NCBI GenBank assembly: GCA_022767285.1
Contig: JALENY010000041.1
Location: 28,832 to 92,831, forward strand
DNA from: Lachnospiraceae bacterium
Lineage (GTDB): Bacteria > Bacillota > Clostridia > Lachnospirales > Lachnospiraceae
Length of the DNA stretch: 64,000 nt
Direction: 5' to 3'
Shown here one piece after another: positions 1 to 8,478 of the stretch (positions are counted from its first letter, which is position 1; the number at the start of each line of letters is the position of its first letter). A program made the translations under genes and the position numbers. The notes under the pieces were generated by a model, which was not told the DNA's origin, ran no database searches, and worked only from the letters and a program-made list of their open reading frames with translations.

Positions 1-1922
1 TCCTGTTCAAAACAAGAAAGGGTCCAGTTCTGGAAATATGTCCAGGTTCTGTCATCCGGTTTGTGAATCACAATGGCCGCCGTTCGCTCCGTTCTGTGGC
101 ATCCGCAATTTTCAAGGGGCACGAACCGGCCCTTTGTATAATATTCCGCTCTTTCGTCAACAGGATTCAGCCGCGCCGGAATCCCGATTGTACGAAGAAT
201 CTGTACGCAGACAGTTTTCTTGGTCAGATTACTGCCGTACCCGTTTAGCAGTGCCCCCTTCGCTGAAGTAATCAGATTACCATATTCCAGATCCGGATTT
301 TCAGTAAGAAGCTCATCAATCAGTTTCCATACTGCCTGCGGTTCGTTTCGAAGATGCTGTATTTGATCAGGATCCAGCCATGAAAGTAAAAATGTTCGAT
401 AAGGACGTATCATCTCATTGCCAACACGCGGGCAAAGAACATACGGGATCAGTATTTCATCCGGGTATGTGCCGTCGTACTTAGCTGTCATGGCACAGTT
501 TTCTTCCAAAATATCTGATGTGATATCCAGATAATCTTTTTCACGCAAAGAGTTGAGAATATCAAGCTTCCATTTATCCGGCCAGTTTCCATTCGTCGCT
601 ATTGAAAGGAAATGCGCAATTTCCTTTTGATTGCCTCTGGATAACTGCATGATTTCAGTTGCGCGCAAACGTTCCTGCTTAGTATAATTTGATACTGCTT
701 TTTCTGCAAGTGCGAAATCAAAAAAATTATTTTCTTTTTCCTGTCTCTTCTCACAGGCCTGTGCCAGTTTCTTCCTGCCAAGCACGAGTTCTTCATCCGT
801 CTGACTGCACCGATTGAGCGGCGAATCCTTTGGCGCGTGGATCGTCATTTCTGTCCATTCGTTATCCGTATTGCATGGCAGTTCTCTTCCGAGAATGACC
901 GTACAGGTACTCTGCTCCTGTGTATCAACAAGGGTTTCCCCATATTGACCGTCCAGATAAGCGGTAACACAGATTGTGCCAAGTCCGGTCTCAAGCATCT
1001 GTATACCGTTTTCATCTGTGCGTACAACTGCAATATCCCGAAAAGAAGAATAGTTCATAACCTGAAAGTGTACATATGCCCGGGGAACTGCTCTGTTGTA
1101 CCGGTCAAGAACAGTAACTTTCAGCTTTGTTGTTTTCGCATATCTTTTTAGCTGATTCAGCACGTGGGACATTCCTGCTTTTCCGACTATGTCTTCTTCC
1201 GGCTTTACCGGAAGGAACCAGCGGGAATGAACCATCATGGCTCTGGAAGAAGCATTGGTAAACCAGCCTTTATTCAGAATTTCCTCCGGTTCACAAGCCC
1301 CCAGAAATCTCCATGTTCCGCTGCACCAAACTTCGACCCAGGCATGATTGTCGTCGCAATGTGACCAGAGCGGAACATAAACCTGTCTCGCTGGTATTCC
1401 AAGACTTCGAAATACAGAAACCGCAAAAGTGGATTCCTCTCCACATCTTCCGTATGCAGAACGATACACACAGGAAGGTCCGGCCGTTCTTCCGTCCGTG
1501 GTACGGTATGTTACATGAGAAGCACACCAGTAGTTGATGGAAAGAATCGCTTCTTCCATGCTTTTTCCTTTGATTTCATCTATAAGCTGCTCATAAAAAA
1601 ACGATCGACAGTCAGTCAGATCTTCATTATTTACACGGTGATGCAGTACGTAGCCAGCAAACAGTGCTTCCGGAATTTGCCCTGCAAAAGGTCCCTTTTC
1701 CCACAGAAATACTCCGTGTTTTGCATAAGCAAGAAAAAGTTCCGGTGAATAATCCGCTGCGTCGCTGACCGGCATGGAGGCATACAGGCATTTCAGTGCC
1801 TCGGCTTCCTGGTCTGTACATGTTCCCAATACTTTGCTGATTTTATTTCTATGTTCTCCCAGTCGTTTCATCTGTAATTCGAAATCCTGTAAGATTTCAG
1901 TCATAAAATGCTGTGTAAACAT
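1..1922 (-). CDS. Transglutaminase-like protein with two core domains (3' end outside window)
   Basis: The minus-strand frame is open from an ATG at 1922, behind a GGGAG ribosome site, to the window edge, giving about 640 residues with no stop, so the C-terminus is missing. The first transglutaminase-like core lies near residues 115-235: GRCGEES carries the presumed nucleophile Cys160 and NHAWVEVW carries His193, followed by an FLGACEPEE stretch. A second core near residues 530-610 has TVCVQILRTIGIPARLNPV but lacks an obvious matching Cys/His pair and is probably non-catalytic. No signal peptide is seen, so a cytoplasmic place is likely. Known members of the superfamily are peptidases, amidases or cross-linkers. 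The gene is last in the sugar-transporter run, so it may process the imported substrate; this is inference. Confidence 0.85.
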   Translation of the reverse strand, partial: MFTQHFMTEILQDFELQMKRLGEHRNKISKVLGTCTDQEAEALKCLYASMPVSDAADYSPELFLAYAKHGVFLWEKGPFAGQIPEALFAGYVLHHRVNNEDLTDCRSFFYEQLIDEIKGKSMEEAILSINYWCASHVTYRTTDGRTAGPSCVYRSAYGRCGEESTFAVSVFRSLGIPARQVYVPLWSHCDDNHAWVEVWCSGTWRFLGACEPEEILNKGWFTNASSRAMMVHSRWFLPVKPEEDIVGKAGMSHVLNQLKRYAKTTKLKVTVLDRYNRAVPRAYVHFQVMNYSSFRDIAVVRTDENGIQMLETGLGTICVTAYLDGQYGETLVDTQEQSTCTVILGRELPCNTDNEWTEMTIHAPKDSPLNRCSQTDEELVLGRKKLAQACEKRQEKENNFFDFALAEKAVSNYTKQERLRATEIMQLSRGNQKEIAHFLSIATNGNWPDKWKLDILNSLREKDYLDITSDILEENCAMTAKYDGTYPDEILIPYVLCPRVGNEMIRPYRTFLLSWLDPDQIQHLRNEPQAVWKLIDELLTENPDLEYGNLITSAKGALLNGYGSNLTKKTVCVQILRTIGIPARLNPVDERAEYYTKGRFVPLENCGCHRTERTAAIVIHKPDDRTWTYFQNWTLSCFEQ

Positions 1923-2037
1923 ATTTTCTCCCTTTTCCATACATACAAAAAGCCCCATGCTTCGTAATCATCATACTGTCTGCAAAATATATCATCTTTT
2001 CCTCTGCGGAAAGATTCTTTGTGCAATCCAATACCAT
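1897..2037 (-). CDS. Possible 46-aa small ORF before the transglutaminase gene
   Basis: A 46-codon ATG-to-TGA frame fills the gap between the permease stop and the transglutaminase start and overlaps the latter by 26 bases in another frame. The peptide begins MVLDCTKNLSAEEKM and has no hydrophobic stretch. The upstream GGCGG is a poor ribosome site. It could be translationally coupled to the next gene or be a chance frame. I do not recognise it. Confidence 0.2.
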   Translation of the reverse strand: MVLDCTKNLSAEEKMIYFADSMMITKHGAFCMYGKGRKYVYTAFYD

Positions 2038-2071
2038 AATTACTGCCGCCAGGGCTTTTTTATATTTTTTT

Positions 2072-2971
2072 CTATCCTTTAACCGCTCCTATCATAACAC
2101 CCTTCACCAAATGTTTCTGTATCAGGGGATATAGAAGCATAACCGGAAGTGAGGCTACAACGATGGTTGAATATTTCAGCAGCTCAGACATACCCTGCAG
2201 TTTCGACACCGCAGATGCATCCGTAACCTTCGTCATATCCACCTGACTCATAATCAGTATTTCTTTCATAACAATTGTAAGTGGCTGCAGTTCATCTTTG
2301 TAAAGGAAAAGCAGCGCATTAAAATAGTCATTCCATTTTGCAACTCCGTAATACAGTGTAAGCACCGCAAGAATCGGTTTACTGAGCGGTGTAATTACAC
2401 TGATCATATAGCGGAACGGAGTACAGCCATCCACCTGAGAAGCTTCATAAAGCTCATCCGGGATGGAGTTGACAATATAGGTACGGCAGATGATCATGTT
2501 ATAAGTAGACATGGCCGTAGGAATGATCATAGCCCATCTGCTGTTGAGAAGGCCAAGTTTATTTACCAGAATATAAGTCGGAACCATACCTCCGCTGAAA
2601 TACATGGTAAAAATGAAAAACATTGATAAAAATCCAGCAGCTTTGAACTCTTTTCTGGACAACGGATATGCACAGAGCATGGTCATAACCAGGTTCAGTG
2701 CAGTTCCGACGAACAAATAGAAAAATGAGTTCAAAAAGCCCATCAGAATTTTTCCGTTCTGGAATACTGCCTTATAACCTTTCAGTGTCGGGTTAACCGG
2801 CAAAAGTACAACATCTCCTCGAACAACTGCCTGAGGATCCGAAAATGACGCCGATACGACATAAATCAGAGGATAGGCAATCACAATGAGAACAAAAATA
2901 AGGAAAACATAAATGCAGATCGTGAAGGTTTTATCACCAACACTCATGTTCCGAAACTTTGAATTATTCAT
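2072..2971 (-). CDS. Carbohydrate ABC transporter permease (LplC/YtcP type)
   Basis: This is a 299-residue inner-membrane permease of the CUT1 sugar-importer class, with about six hydrophobic helices. The cytoplasmic EAA loop near residue 190 reads EASQVDGCTPFRYM, the site that docks the ATPase. The ATG at 2971 is chosen because GGAGG lies eight bases before it; the GTG at 2980 overlaps that ribosome site. It follows the partner permease by about a dozen bases. No ATPase gene is nearby, as is usual for LplABC-like loci that share an MsmK-type ATPase encoded elsewhere. The substrate is probably a complex glycan oligosaccharide but cannot be read from the sequence. Confidence 0.9.
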   Translation of the reverse strand: MNNSKFRNMSVGDKTFTICIYVFLIFVLIVIAYPLIYVVSASFSDPQAVVRGDVVLLPVNPTLKGYKAVFQNGKILMGFLNSFFYLFVGTALNLVMTMLCAYPLSRKEFKAAGFLSMFFIFTMYFSGGMVPTYILVNKLGLLNSRWAMIIPTAMSTYNMIICRTYIVNSIPDELYEASQVDGCTPFRYMISVITPLSKPILAVLTLYYGVAKWNDYFNALLFLYKDELQPLTIVMKEILIMSQVDMTKVTDASAVSKLQGMSELLKYSTIVVASLPVMLLYPLIQKHLVKGVMIGAVKG

Positions 2972-2983
2972 ACTCTGCACCTC

Positions 2984-3928
2984 CTACCATAAACTGGTCT
3001 CTGTAACTTTTTTACAGATTTGATTTACAATAACTAACAGTGCAAAGGAAACTACAGACTGGAACAGACCAGCTGCAGTTGAAAATCCAAAGTTCGAGTT
3101 AACAACACCGACATTGTAAACGAAAGTGGAAATAACTTCCGATACAGATTTGTTCAGAGGGTTCTGCATCAGGTAGATCTTATCCATACCAATGCTTACT
3201 ACATTAGCACAGTTGAAGATCAGCATAATAACGATTGTCGGCAGAATTGCCGGTATATCGACATGCAGTATTCTCTGGACCCTGCTGGCACCATCCACGA
3301 TAGCTGCTTCCTGAAGCTCCGGGCTTACGCCGGCCAGTGCTGCCACGTAGATGATCGAAGAATATCCGGCTGTCTGCCACACACCGCTCCATACGTACAA
3401 ATGTCGGAATATACCCACATCTCCGAAGAAGTTGACGGGATCGAGGCCTATTTTACTCAGAAGTACATTAAAAATACCGGTTCTCAGATCCATCATCTGC
3501 ATCATCATACCGACAAGAACTACCGCAGAGATGAAGTACGGCGCATATGTAACCAACTGAACAGTCTTTTTGAACTTCTGGTTTCTTACTTCATTAATTG
3601 CAATTGCAAGCATAATCGGAATCGGGAAGTTCGCAAGCAGTGTATAAACACCAAGTATAAGCGTGTTTTTAATTACCAGTGTGCTGCTTGGTGAGGTCAG
3701 AAACTGCTTAAAATATTTCAATCCAACCCAGTCGCTTCCGAAAATTCCTTTTCGAATACTATAATCTTTAAAAGCTATAACAATTCCGCCCATGGGAACG
3801 TAAGCAAACACAATCGCATAAATAACCGGCAGAGCGATAATCGCCCAGAACTGCCAGTTTGAGGATTTTATCTTATTTACATTTTTACTTTTTTTCCTGG
3901 CGGGTACAGTCGCTGCATTTTTAGCCAT
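2984..3928 (-). CDS. Sugar ABC transporter permease (LplB/YteP type)
   Basis: This 314-residue permease starts at an ATG behind AAGGAGGT. A lysine-rich N-terminal tail (about 25 residues) precedes the first helix, and the EAA loop EAAIVDGASRVQRI lies near residue 210. The order permease-permease after a lipoprotein binding protein, the lengths and the tail match the LplB/YteP branch of the CUT1 importers. It pairs with the downstream permease as a heterodimer in the membrane. It is separated from the binding-protein gene by a hairpin that may lower its expression relative to the binding protein. Confidence 0.9.
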   Translation of the reverse strand: MAKNAATVPARKKSKNVNKIKSSNWQFWAIIALPVIYAIVFAYVPMGGIVIAFKDYSIRKGIFGSDWVGLKYFKQFLTSPSSTLVIKNTLILGVYTLLANFPIPIMLAIAINEVRNQKFKKTVQLVTYAPYFISAVVLVGMMMQMMDLRTGIFNVLLSKIGLDPVNFFGDVGIFRHLYVWSGVWQTAGYSSIIYVAALAGVSPELQEAAIVDGASRVQRILHVDIPAILPTIVIMLIFNCANVVSIGMDKIYLMQNPLNKSVSEVISTFVYNVGVVNSNFGFSTAAGLFQSVVSFALLVIVNQICKKVTETSLW

Positions 3929-3947
3929 ACAGGTACCTCCTTATGAT

Positions 3948-3979
3948 AAACTGCCCGCCAAATGAACGGGCAGTTTTTT
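3948..3979 (-). terminator. Hairpin between binding protein and permease genes (partial terminator or stabiliser)
   Basis: AAACTGCCCG and CGGGCAGTTT form a perfect 10-bp stem around a 9-base loop. On the minus strand only three U residues follow before AUCAU, so termination should be leaky. On the plus strand six Ts follow, but no plus-strand gene ends here. Such hairpins after binding-protein genes commonly lower permease expression or protect the upstream mRNA. Confidence 0.6.
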
Positions 3980-3989
3980 CTATCTTTGA

Positions 3990-5669
3990 CTACTTTGCAG
4001 AGTTACCTCTGTCATATGCTGTCTGATACATCTCAAGGAGTTCCTGCAGTCCTGCATTATTCAGACCTTCAACGAACGCATCCCATTCTGCATCAATATC
4101 TTTTGCACCTGTCATGAACGCAACAGAATTTTCTTCGATGGCTTTTTCAATTTCTACGGCTATTGTAGAAACAGCAGTACTTTCTTCATCGGTAATCTTC
4201 AGTTCGTTCAGATTGATCAGATTTGAAGTTGCACCATACGGCTCATATAATTCTTCTGAAGCATCGTACAGAAGTCGTTCCAGACCTTCCGGAGCATACG
4301 GATCAACGTCTGCATCTACCGCCTGTCCAAGACGATATTTTTCAGTAGCTACACGGATACCAACATCCTGCCAGTCATGATTCTGAGCTTCAGCTGAATA
4401 TGTATTCAATACTTCATACAGAGCCGGCTCGCCATTCAAGCCTACTTTTCCTTCCGGATCAAGAACCCAGTCAACGCCTTCTTCCGCGCCGTACTGAGAA
4501 CAAAGATCTCCAGTCTCACTGTAGAAAAAGTCAAGCCAACGAAGAGCTGCCTCTACGTTTTCACAATTATCCGTAATGCAGGCTGCTCCTGAACTTACAC
4601 CATAGTTTGGCTCAGTCCATGCAATTCTTGCACCGTTCGGTCCTTCGATCGGAGCCATAGGCGCATAATGTCTGTACAGTTCGTTATTGGAAGCAGAATC
4701 AATTATATCGGAAATTGTACCAGCCGGGAAGAAAAGAACTGGTTCATCTTCCTGATTAACCAATGTTTTCAGCTGCTCGCTCTTCTGGGTGAAGTCACCG
4801 TCATAGATTGCACCCATTTCATACAGCTGATTGATGAATTTCAAGCCCTCTTTATATTCGTCGCTTGTAGCAACGCAGGTAACTTTTCCTGTATCACTGT
4901 CAAGAGCTACATAATCTCTTACAACCAGTGTTTCAGATTTTGCCGGAATAAAGGTAAATGCACCCATCAACCAATCCTGCATACGGGTAAACCAGCCTTC
5001 ATTTGCGCCTCCAACAGCGATTCCGTCCGGTTTCATTTCCAGGAATTTCTGGCATACATCAATGAATTCGTCTGTTGTCGTCGGAATATCACATTCCATC
5101 TGATCCAGATAGTATGTGTTTACCCACATTTTTCTTGCATATTTGCAATGGTAACAGTCATTGATATCTGCAAGGGAATAAATCTGGCCGTCAGCTTCAC
5201 GGGTAACATTCAGGTCAAACTCTTTCATTATATTCAAGTAATTCGGTACATTTTCTTCTGTCAGGTAATCATCAAGCGGAATAAAAATACCTTCTTTAAC
5301 ACCATATTTTGCGATGTTAGGAGATACTCCAAGAATAACATCCGGATAATCGTCGCCCTGAAGAAGCATATTCAGTTTTTCTTCCCAATCATCACGTCCG
5401 CCTGTTACAAACTCAACATGAATTCCTGTCTTCTCTTCCAGGAATTTAGTAAAGTCATTCGTAGCAAAGTCCTCAACATTCGGCATACTCATTGTAAATA
5501 CGGTCATATCAAGTGTGCCGTCCTTCACAATCGGATAAGTTCCCGCTTCCGTCAGTTCCACGGATGAGCCGGAATCACTTTTTCCGGAACCGCAGCCCGT
5601 AAACATGCCCATAGCCATTACAACTGCCATTGCAGCAGCCGCAACCTTCTTAAAACTTTTGATTTTCAT
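3990..5669 (-). CDS. Extracellular solute-binding lipoprotein of an LplABC-type sugar importer
   Basis: This 559-residue protein captures the sugar outside the cell and delivers it to the two downstream permeases. A short basic start and hydrophobic core end in the lipobox MFTGC, with Cys26 as the lipidation site, followed by a Gly/Ser-rich linker. The length matches large family-1 binding proteins of the LipO/LplA type rather than the 420-residue maltose type. The body is rich in Trp, Tyr and acidic residues, common in carbohydrate binding. The ATG lies 11 bases after GGAGG. A consensus promoter is found at 5768-5796, and the upstream AraC-type gene is the likely regulator. Confidence 0.9.
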   Translation of the reverse strand: MKIKSFKKVAAAAMAVVMAMGMFTGCGSGKSDSGSSVELTEAGTYPIVKDGTLDMTVFTMSMPNVEDFATNDFTKFLEEKTGIHVEFVTGGRDDWEEKLNMLLQGDDYPDVILGVSPNIAKYGVKEGIFIPLDDYLTEENVPNYLNIMKEFDLNVTREADGQIYSLADINDCYHCKYARKMWVNTYYLDQMECDIPTTTDEFIDVCQKFLEMKPDGIAVGGANEGWFTRMQDWLMGAFTFIPAKSETLVVRDYVALDSDTGKVTCVATSDEYKEGLKFINQLYEMGAIYDGDFTQKSEQLKTLVNQEDEPVLFFPAGTISDIIDSASNNELYRHYAPMAPIEGPNGARIAWTEPNYGVSSGAACITDNCENVEAALRWLDFFYSETGDLCSQYGAEEGVDWVLDPEGKVGLNGEPALYEVLNTYSAEAQNHDWQDVGIRVATEKYRLGQAVDADVDPYAPEGLERLLYDASEELYEPYGATSNLINLNELKITDEESTAVSTIAVEIEKAIEENSVAFMTGAKDIDAEWDAFVEGLNNAGLQELLEMYQTAYDRGNSAK

Positions 5670-5711
5670 ACACTACCTTACCTCCTTGACATTATTAAAG
5701 CATCTTCCCGC

Positions 5712-5740
5712 ACAAAGTTACCCATGATTGTTTACTTTGT
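5712..5740. promoter_or_regulatory. Inverted repeat in the leader of the sugar-binding-protein gene
   Basis: ACAAAGT and ACTTTGT form a 7-bp inverted repeat with a 15-base spacer. It lies downstream of the predicted promoter, so it falls in the untranslated leader. It could be an mRNA hairpin or a binding site for the neighbouring AraC-type regulator; the sequence does not decide. Confidence 0.35.
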
Positions 5741-5767
5741 ACAATACTTTCCTTCCTTCAAAGAGAT

Positions 5768-5796
5768 ATTTTAGACATTTTTACAAGTTTTTTCAA
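5768..5796 (-). promoter_or_regulatory. Sigma-A-type promoter for the sugar transporter genes
   Basis: On the minus strand TTGAAA (5791-5796) and TAAAAT (5768-5773) are separated by 17 bases. This puts the start of transcription about 90 bases before the binding-protein ATG. Confidence 0.6.
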
Positions 5797-5838
5797 CGGA
5801 CAATCTTTTAAACCAACCAGACAATTTTTCAATTTTTA

Positions 5839-8100
5839 TTAAATTTTCTGGTAATCACTGGGTGTGACACCCACAACTCTTTTAAAAGCTCTGCGGAAGG
5901 AATAATCACTGCCGTAACCGACCGCAGCAGCTACATCCTGCACTGAGTTGCCCTGTTTCAGATACTCCTGTGCATGTCTTATCCTTAAAACCTCCAGATA
6001 GGAGCTGAAGCTGACACCAAACATTTTTTTGAAATCCCGGTACAGCTTTTTCTCCGGTACTTTCATCCAGTCAGCCAGACTCGCCAGATTGAACTCAACC
6101 TTTGAATACTCCTGTTCCAGTTTTTCTTCGATCTGCATCTTCTGCATTTCAACATCGCAGCTCTCGCTCAGTGCACGTTTGTCTGCAAAATAGCGCCATA
6201 CGAGTATTGTCACTTCTGCCATTTCATTTGTATTCTTGGCGTGATGAATCTGATCATTCAAACACCGGGTTTTTTCATTTGCTTCCTCATGATCCAGGCA
6301 TCGCAGTACGATACAGCGCAGTACCTCAAGGTTATGCTCAGCAGTGCGATACCCTCCCCGAGTATTAAAACAATTCTCCATAATCTGACCGAGTATCTTG
6401 TTGATCTGTTCTTCCGTACCGTTTCGAATTGCTTTTTCAAACTGCATTTCCATCTCCACAGTGAAAATAACGTGTTGATGCCTGGGAAGTTCTCTCAAAA
6501 GCAGCGGCGTACGCAGTTTATAGTATTTTGCATATTCGCAAATTCTGCAAACATGCTCATATTCCTCCGACACGGACAGAACGTTATCTGCCGGATTGCT
6601 GATTCCCGTATAAATATTGATCGGAATCTGACTGTACAGTGCATAATTCATTTTTTCAAAGATCTGCTTTAACTGTTCTTCCGTCATCTCCTGCTCACAT
6701 GAGGAGATGAGCACCGTATAATTTACCGAATCCATTCTGCATAAGCGGAACGGATACACAAGATGGCATGCCAGGCTTTCCTTCAGTGCGGTTTCCAGAA
6801 TATCTGAGCCAACAGCCAGTTCCTCTCCAACCGCATTCTCAATCACAAGCCCCACCAGGAAACATGGAAATTCGATGGGGAAATCGATCTCAGCGCTTTT
6901 AAGATCTGTCTCAAGCTCTTCTTCTGATTCGTAGCTTCCGTATAATATTTTGCGCACAATTCCCTCACGGACCCATTCTTTCTGTTTTTCTACTGTGATG
7001 TGAAGATTCTCAAGCCGCTCCAATACACCGACCAGGCATTTCCATATACTTTTCTTTTTTCCATCGAAAACGGCTTCTTCCGGGTATTTTTCGGAATAAC
7101 GTACAAATTTTGCCACTACCGGTCGGCTATTGTTCCAGTGCCACAAGCAAGTGGCCGCACCGATTAGAATTGATACGACACAGAGAATCAGAATCGTGTA
7201 TTTTATGCTTCCGATTTTTGAAAACAATTCCGTCTGCGGAATTACAGTAATCAGGGACCATCTATTATATTTTGTTTTATATGTATTGATAACTGTATGG
7301 CTGTCTGACCATTTCTGCTCAGCAACAAAGTTCTGCCAGAGAACCGTGCCGTTTTCATTGTCAATTATACCTTGTGCCTGCTCATATCCATACAGAATAT
7401 ATCCGTTCTGGTCGCTCAGAAAAACTGCGCCATTATCGTCCCCCAGTACACTCATTAATAGGTTACCGATTTCTTTCTCATCCAATTCTATTAAGACAAT
7501 GCCTTTCTTCCCTTGTCCGCCAAAATCAAAAGGACGTATATAGAGCATAAAATCATTGCCGTTTTCATCCTGCAAATATCTGATTCCCGGCGGATTCAAT
7601 CCATACAGCTTTTCAAGAAGTGTATCATATTGCTGACCACACCCGATTGCTGCAAGTGTGGAGATTCCACGAAGCGTGTTTGGAATTACCCGGGGAATCT
7701 GAATGATATAGTCACTCTCCTGCGGCAGGATACAGATTCCTTTCACAAACCGATTCAACAGCACATAGTCCGGATAGGAAAGGGCCAGTTTATATGCTTT
7801 AAAATAGTCTTCTGACGAGATGAAATCATTTTCACTGTCCAAATATTCTTTTAAATTGGTGTCAGTACTGATATAGCGGCCAATGTTAACTACCTGATCC
7901 ATTTCATTATCAAAGGTAAGCACAGCTTCCTTTGCCAGACTCTGGAATTTTTCTTTCTGTATATCCAGCAGTGACTCCTGCATCGTAATATAAATGATAA
8001 TAATGGCAACGGCCGGGGCCAAAATGATGCCAAGATATGACAATAGCAGTTTAATGGATATTATGTTGTTTTTCTTCTTGTCAGACAGACTTTTTTTCAT
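5839..8100 (-). CDS. Membrane-anchored AraC-family transcriptional regulator
   Basis: This 753-residue protein combines an extracellular sensor with DNA binding. The first membrane helix is near residues 16-40, an outside region of about 260 residues follows, and the second helix (ILILCVVSILIGAATCLW) is near 305-325. A cytoplasmic middle region leads to a C-terminal AraC-type double helix-turn-helix in the last 100 residues: LADWMKVPEKKLYRDFKK, then VQDVAAAVGYGSDYSFRRAF and the closing VVGVTPSDYQK. Such one-component sensors sit beside LplABC transporters in Lachnospiraceae and Paenibacillaceae and control them. It reads toward the binding-protein gene, so it probably senses the same sugar. 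The ribosome site (GAAAGAAG) is weak. Confidence 0.9.
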   Translation of the reverse strand: MKKSLSDKKKNNIISIKLLLSYLGIILAPAVAIIIIYITMQESLLDIQKEKFQSLAKEAVLTFDNEMDQVVNIGRYISTDTNLKEYLDSENDFISSEDYFKAYKLALSYPDYVLLNRFVKGICILPQESDYIIQIPRVIPNTLRGISTLAAIGCGQQYDTLLEKLYGLNPPGIRYLQDENGNDFMLYIRPFDFGGQGKKGIVLIELDEKEIGNLLMSVLGDDNGAVFLSDQNGYILYGYEQAQGIIDNENGTVLWQNFVAEQKWSDSHTVINTYKTKYNRWSLITVIPQTELFSKIGSIKYTILILCVVSILIGAATCLWHWNNSRPVVAKFVRYSEKYPEEAVFDGKKKSIWKCLVGVLERLENLHITVEKQKEWVREGIVRKILYGSYESEEELETDLKSAEIDFPIEFPCFLVGLVIENAVGEELAVGSDILETALKESLACHLVYPFRLCRMDSVNYTVLISSCEQEMTEEQLKQIFEKMNYALYSQIPINIYTGISNPADNVLSVSEEYEHVCRICEYAKYYKLRTPLLLRELPRHQHVIFTVEMEMQFEKAIRNGTEEQINKILGQIMENCFNTRGGYRTAEHNLEVLRCIVLRCLDHEEANEKTRCLNDQIHHAKNTNEMAEVTILVWRYFADKRALSESCDVEMQKMQIEEKLEQEYSKVEFNLASLADWMKVPEKKLYRDFKKMFGVSFSSYLEVLRIRHAQEYLKQGNSVQDVAAAVGYGSDYSFRRAFKRVVGVTPSDYQKI

Positions 8101-8181
8101 ATTGTATTATCTTCTTTCATTGCTTGAAATTATGTCGAAAGTGTAGTAGGGTAAAGATATTAAATAAATAAGGAGATTCTC

Positions 8182-8478
8182 ATGTTATTCAAAGGAAAAA
8201 AAACACTTCCCAGTCTTTGTCTGTATGTCAAAGACGATTGTATCTATCATGATTATTTAAAAGACCTTCCGCTAAAGGAGAGGGTAATTCTAGAAAAAAG
8301 CATGGAATTTTTTGACGATCCGGAGCCTTGCCATATTCATCGCAGTGCTGTCCGCACCCGTCTTACAGCAGAAATCCAGAAAGAATGCCTCTTACGTGGC
8401 TCCTGCGCCGCACCGGGTCCGCTCCTTCTGTCTTATGCGGATTTTCCGGTAATCGACCGATTTGTTCTAACGGATTAG
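8182..8478 (+). CDS. Hypothetical 98-aa protein, the only plus-strand gene
   Basis: I do not recognise this protein. The ATG has a good ribosome site (AAGGAG, six bases before) and a possible weak promoter upstream (TTGAAA, 17 bases, TAGGGT). It is divergent from the AraC-type gene and runs tail to tail into the thioredoxin-CcdA gene, overlapping its last 12 bases. The product has no signal or membrane helix. It contains five Cys (two in CLYVKDDC, one in EPCHIH, and two in ECLLRGSC) and His residues, so metal binding or redox sensitivity is possible. The ribosome site and absence of another gene on this stretch argue that it is real. Confidence 0.6.
   Translation: MLFKGKKTLPSLCLYVKDDCIYHDYLKDLPLKERVILEKSMEFFDDPEPCHIHRSAVRTRLTAEIQKECLLRGSCAAPGPLLLSYADFPVIDRFVLTD

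Noticed and set aside
4668..5567. 299-codon plus-strand frame
   Set aside because: It is antisense to the sugar-binding lipoprotein, has biased Phe/Ile/Cys content and no recognisable domain.
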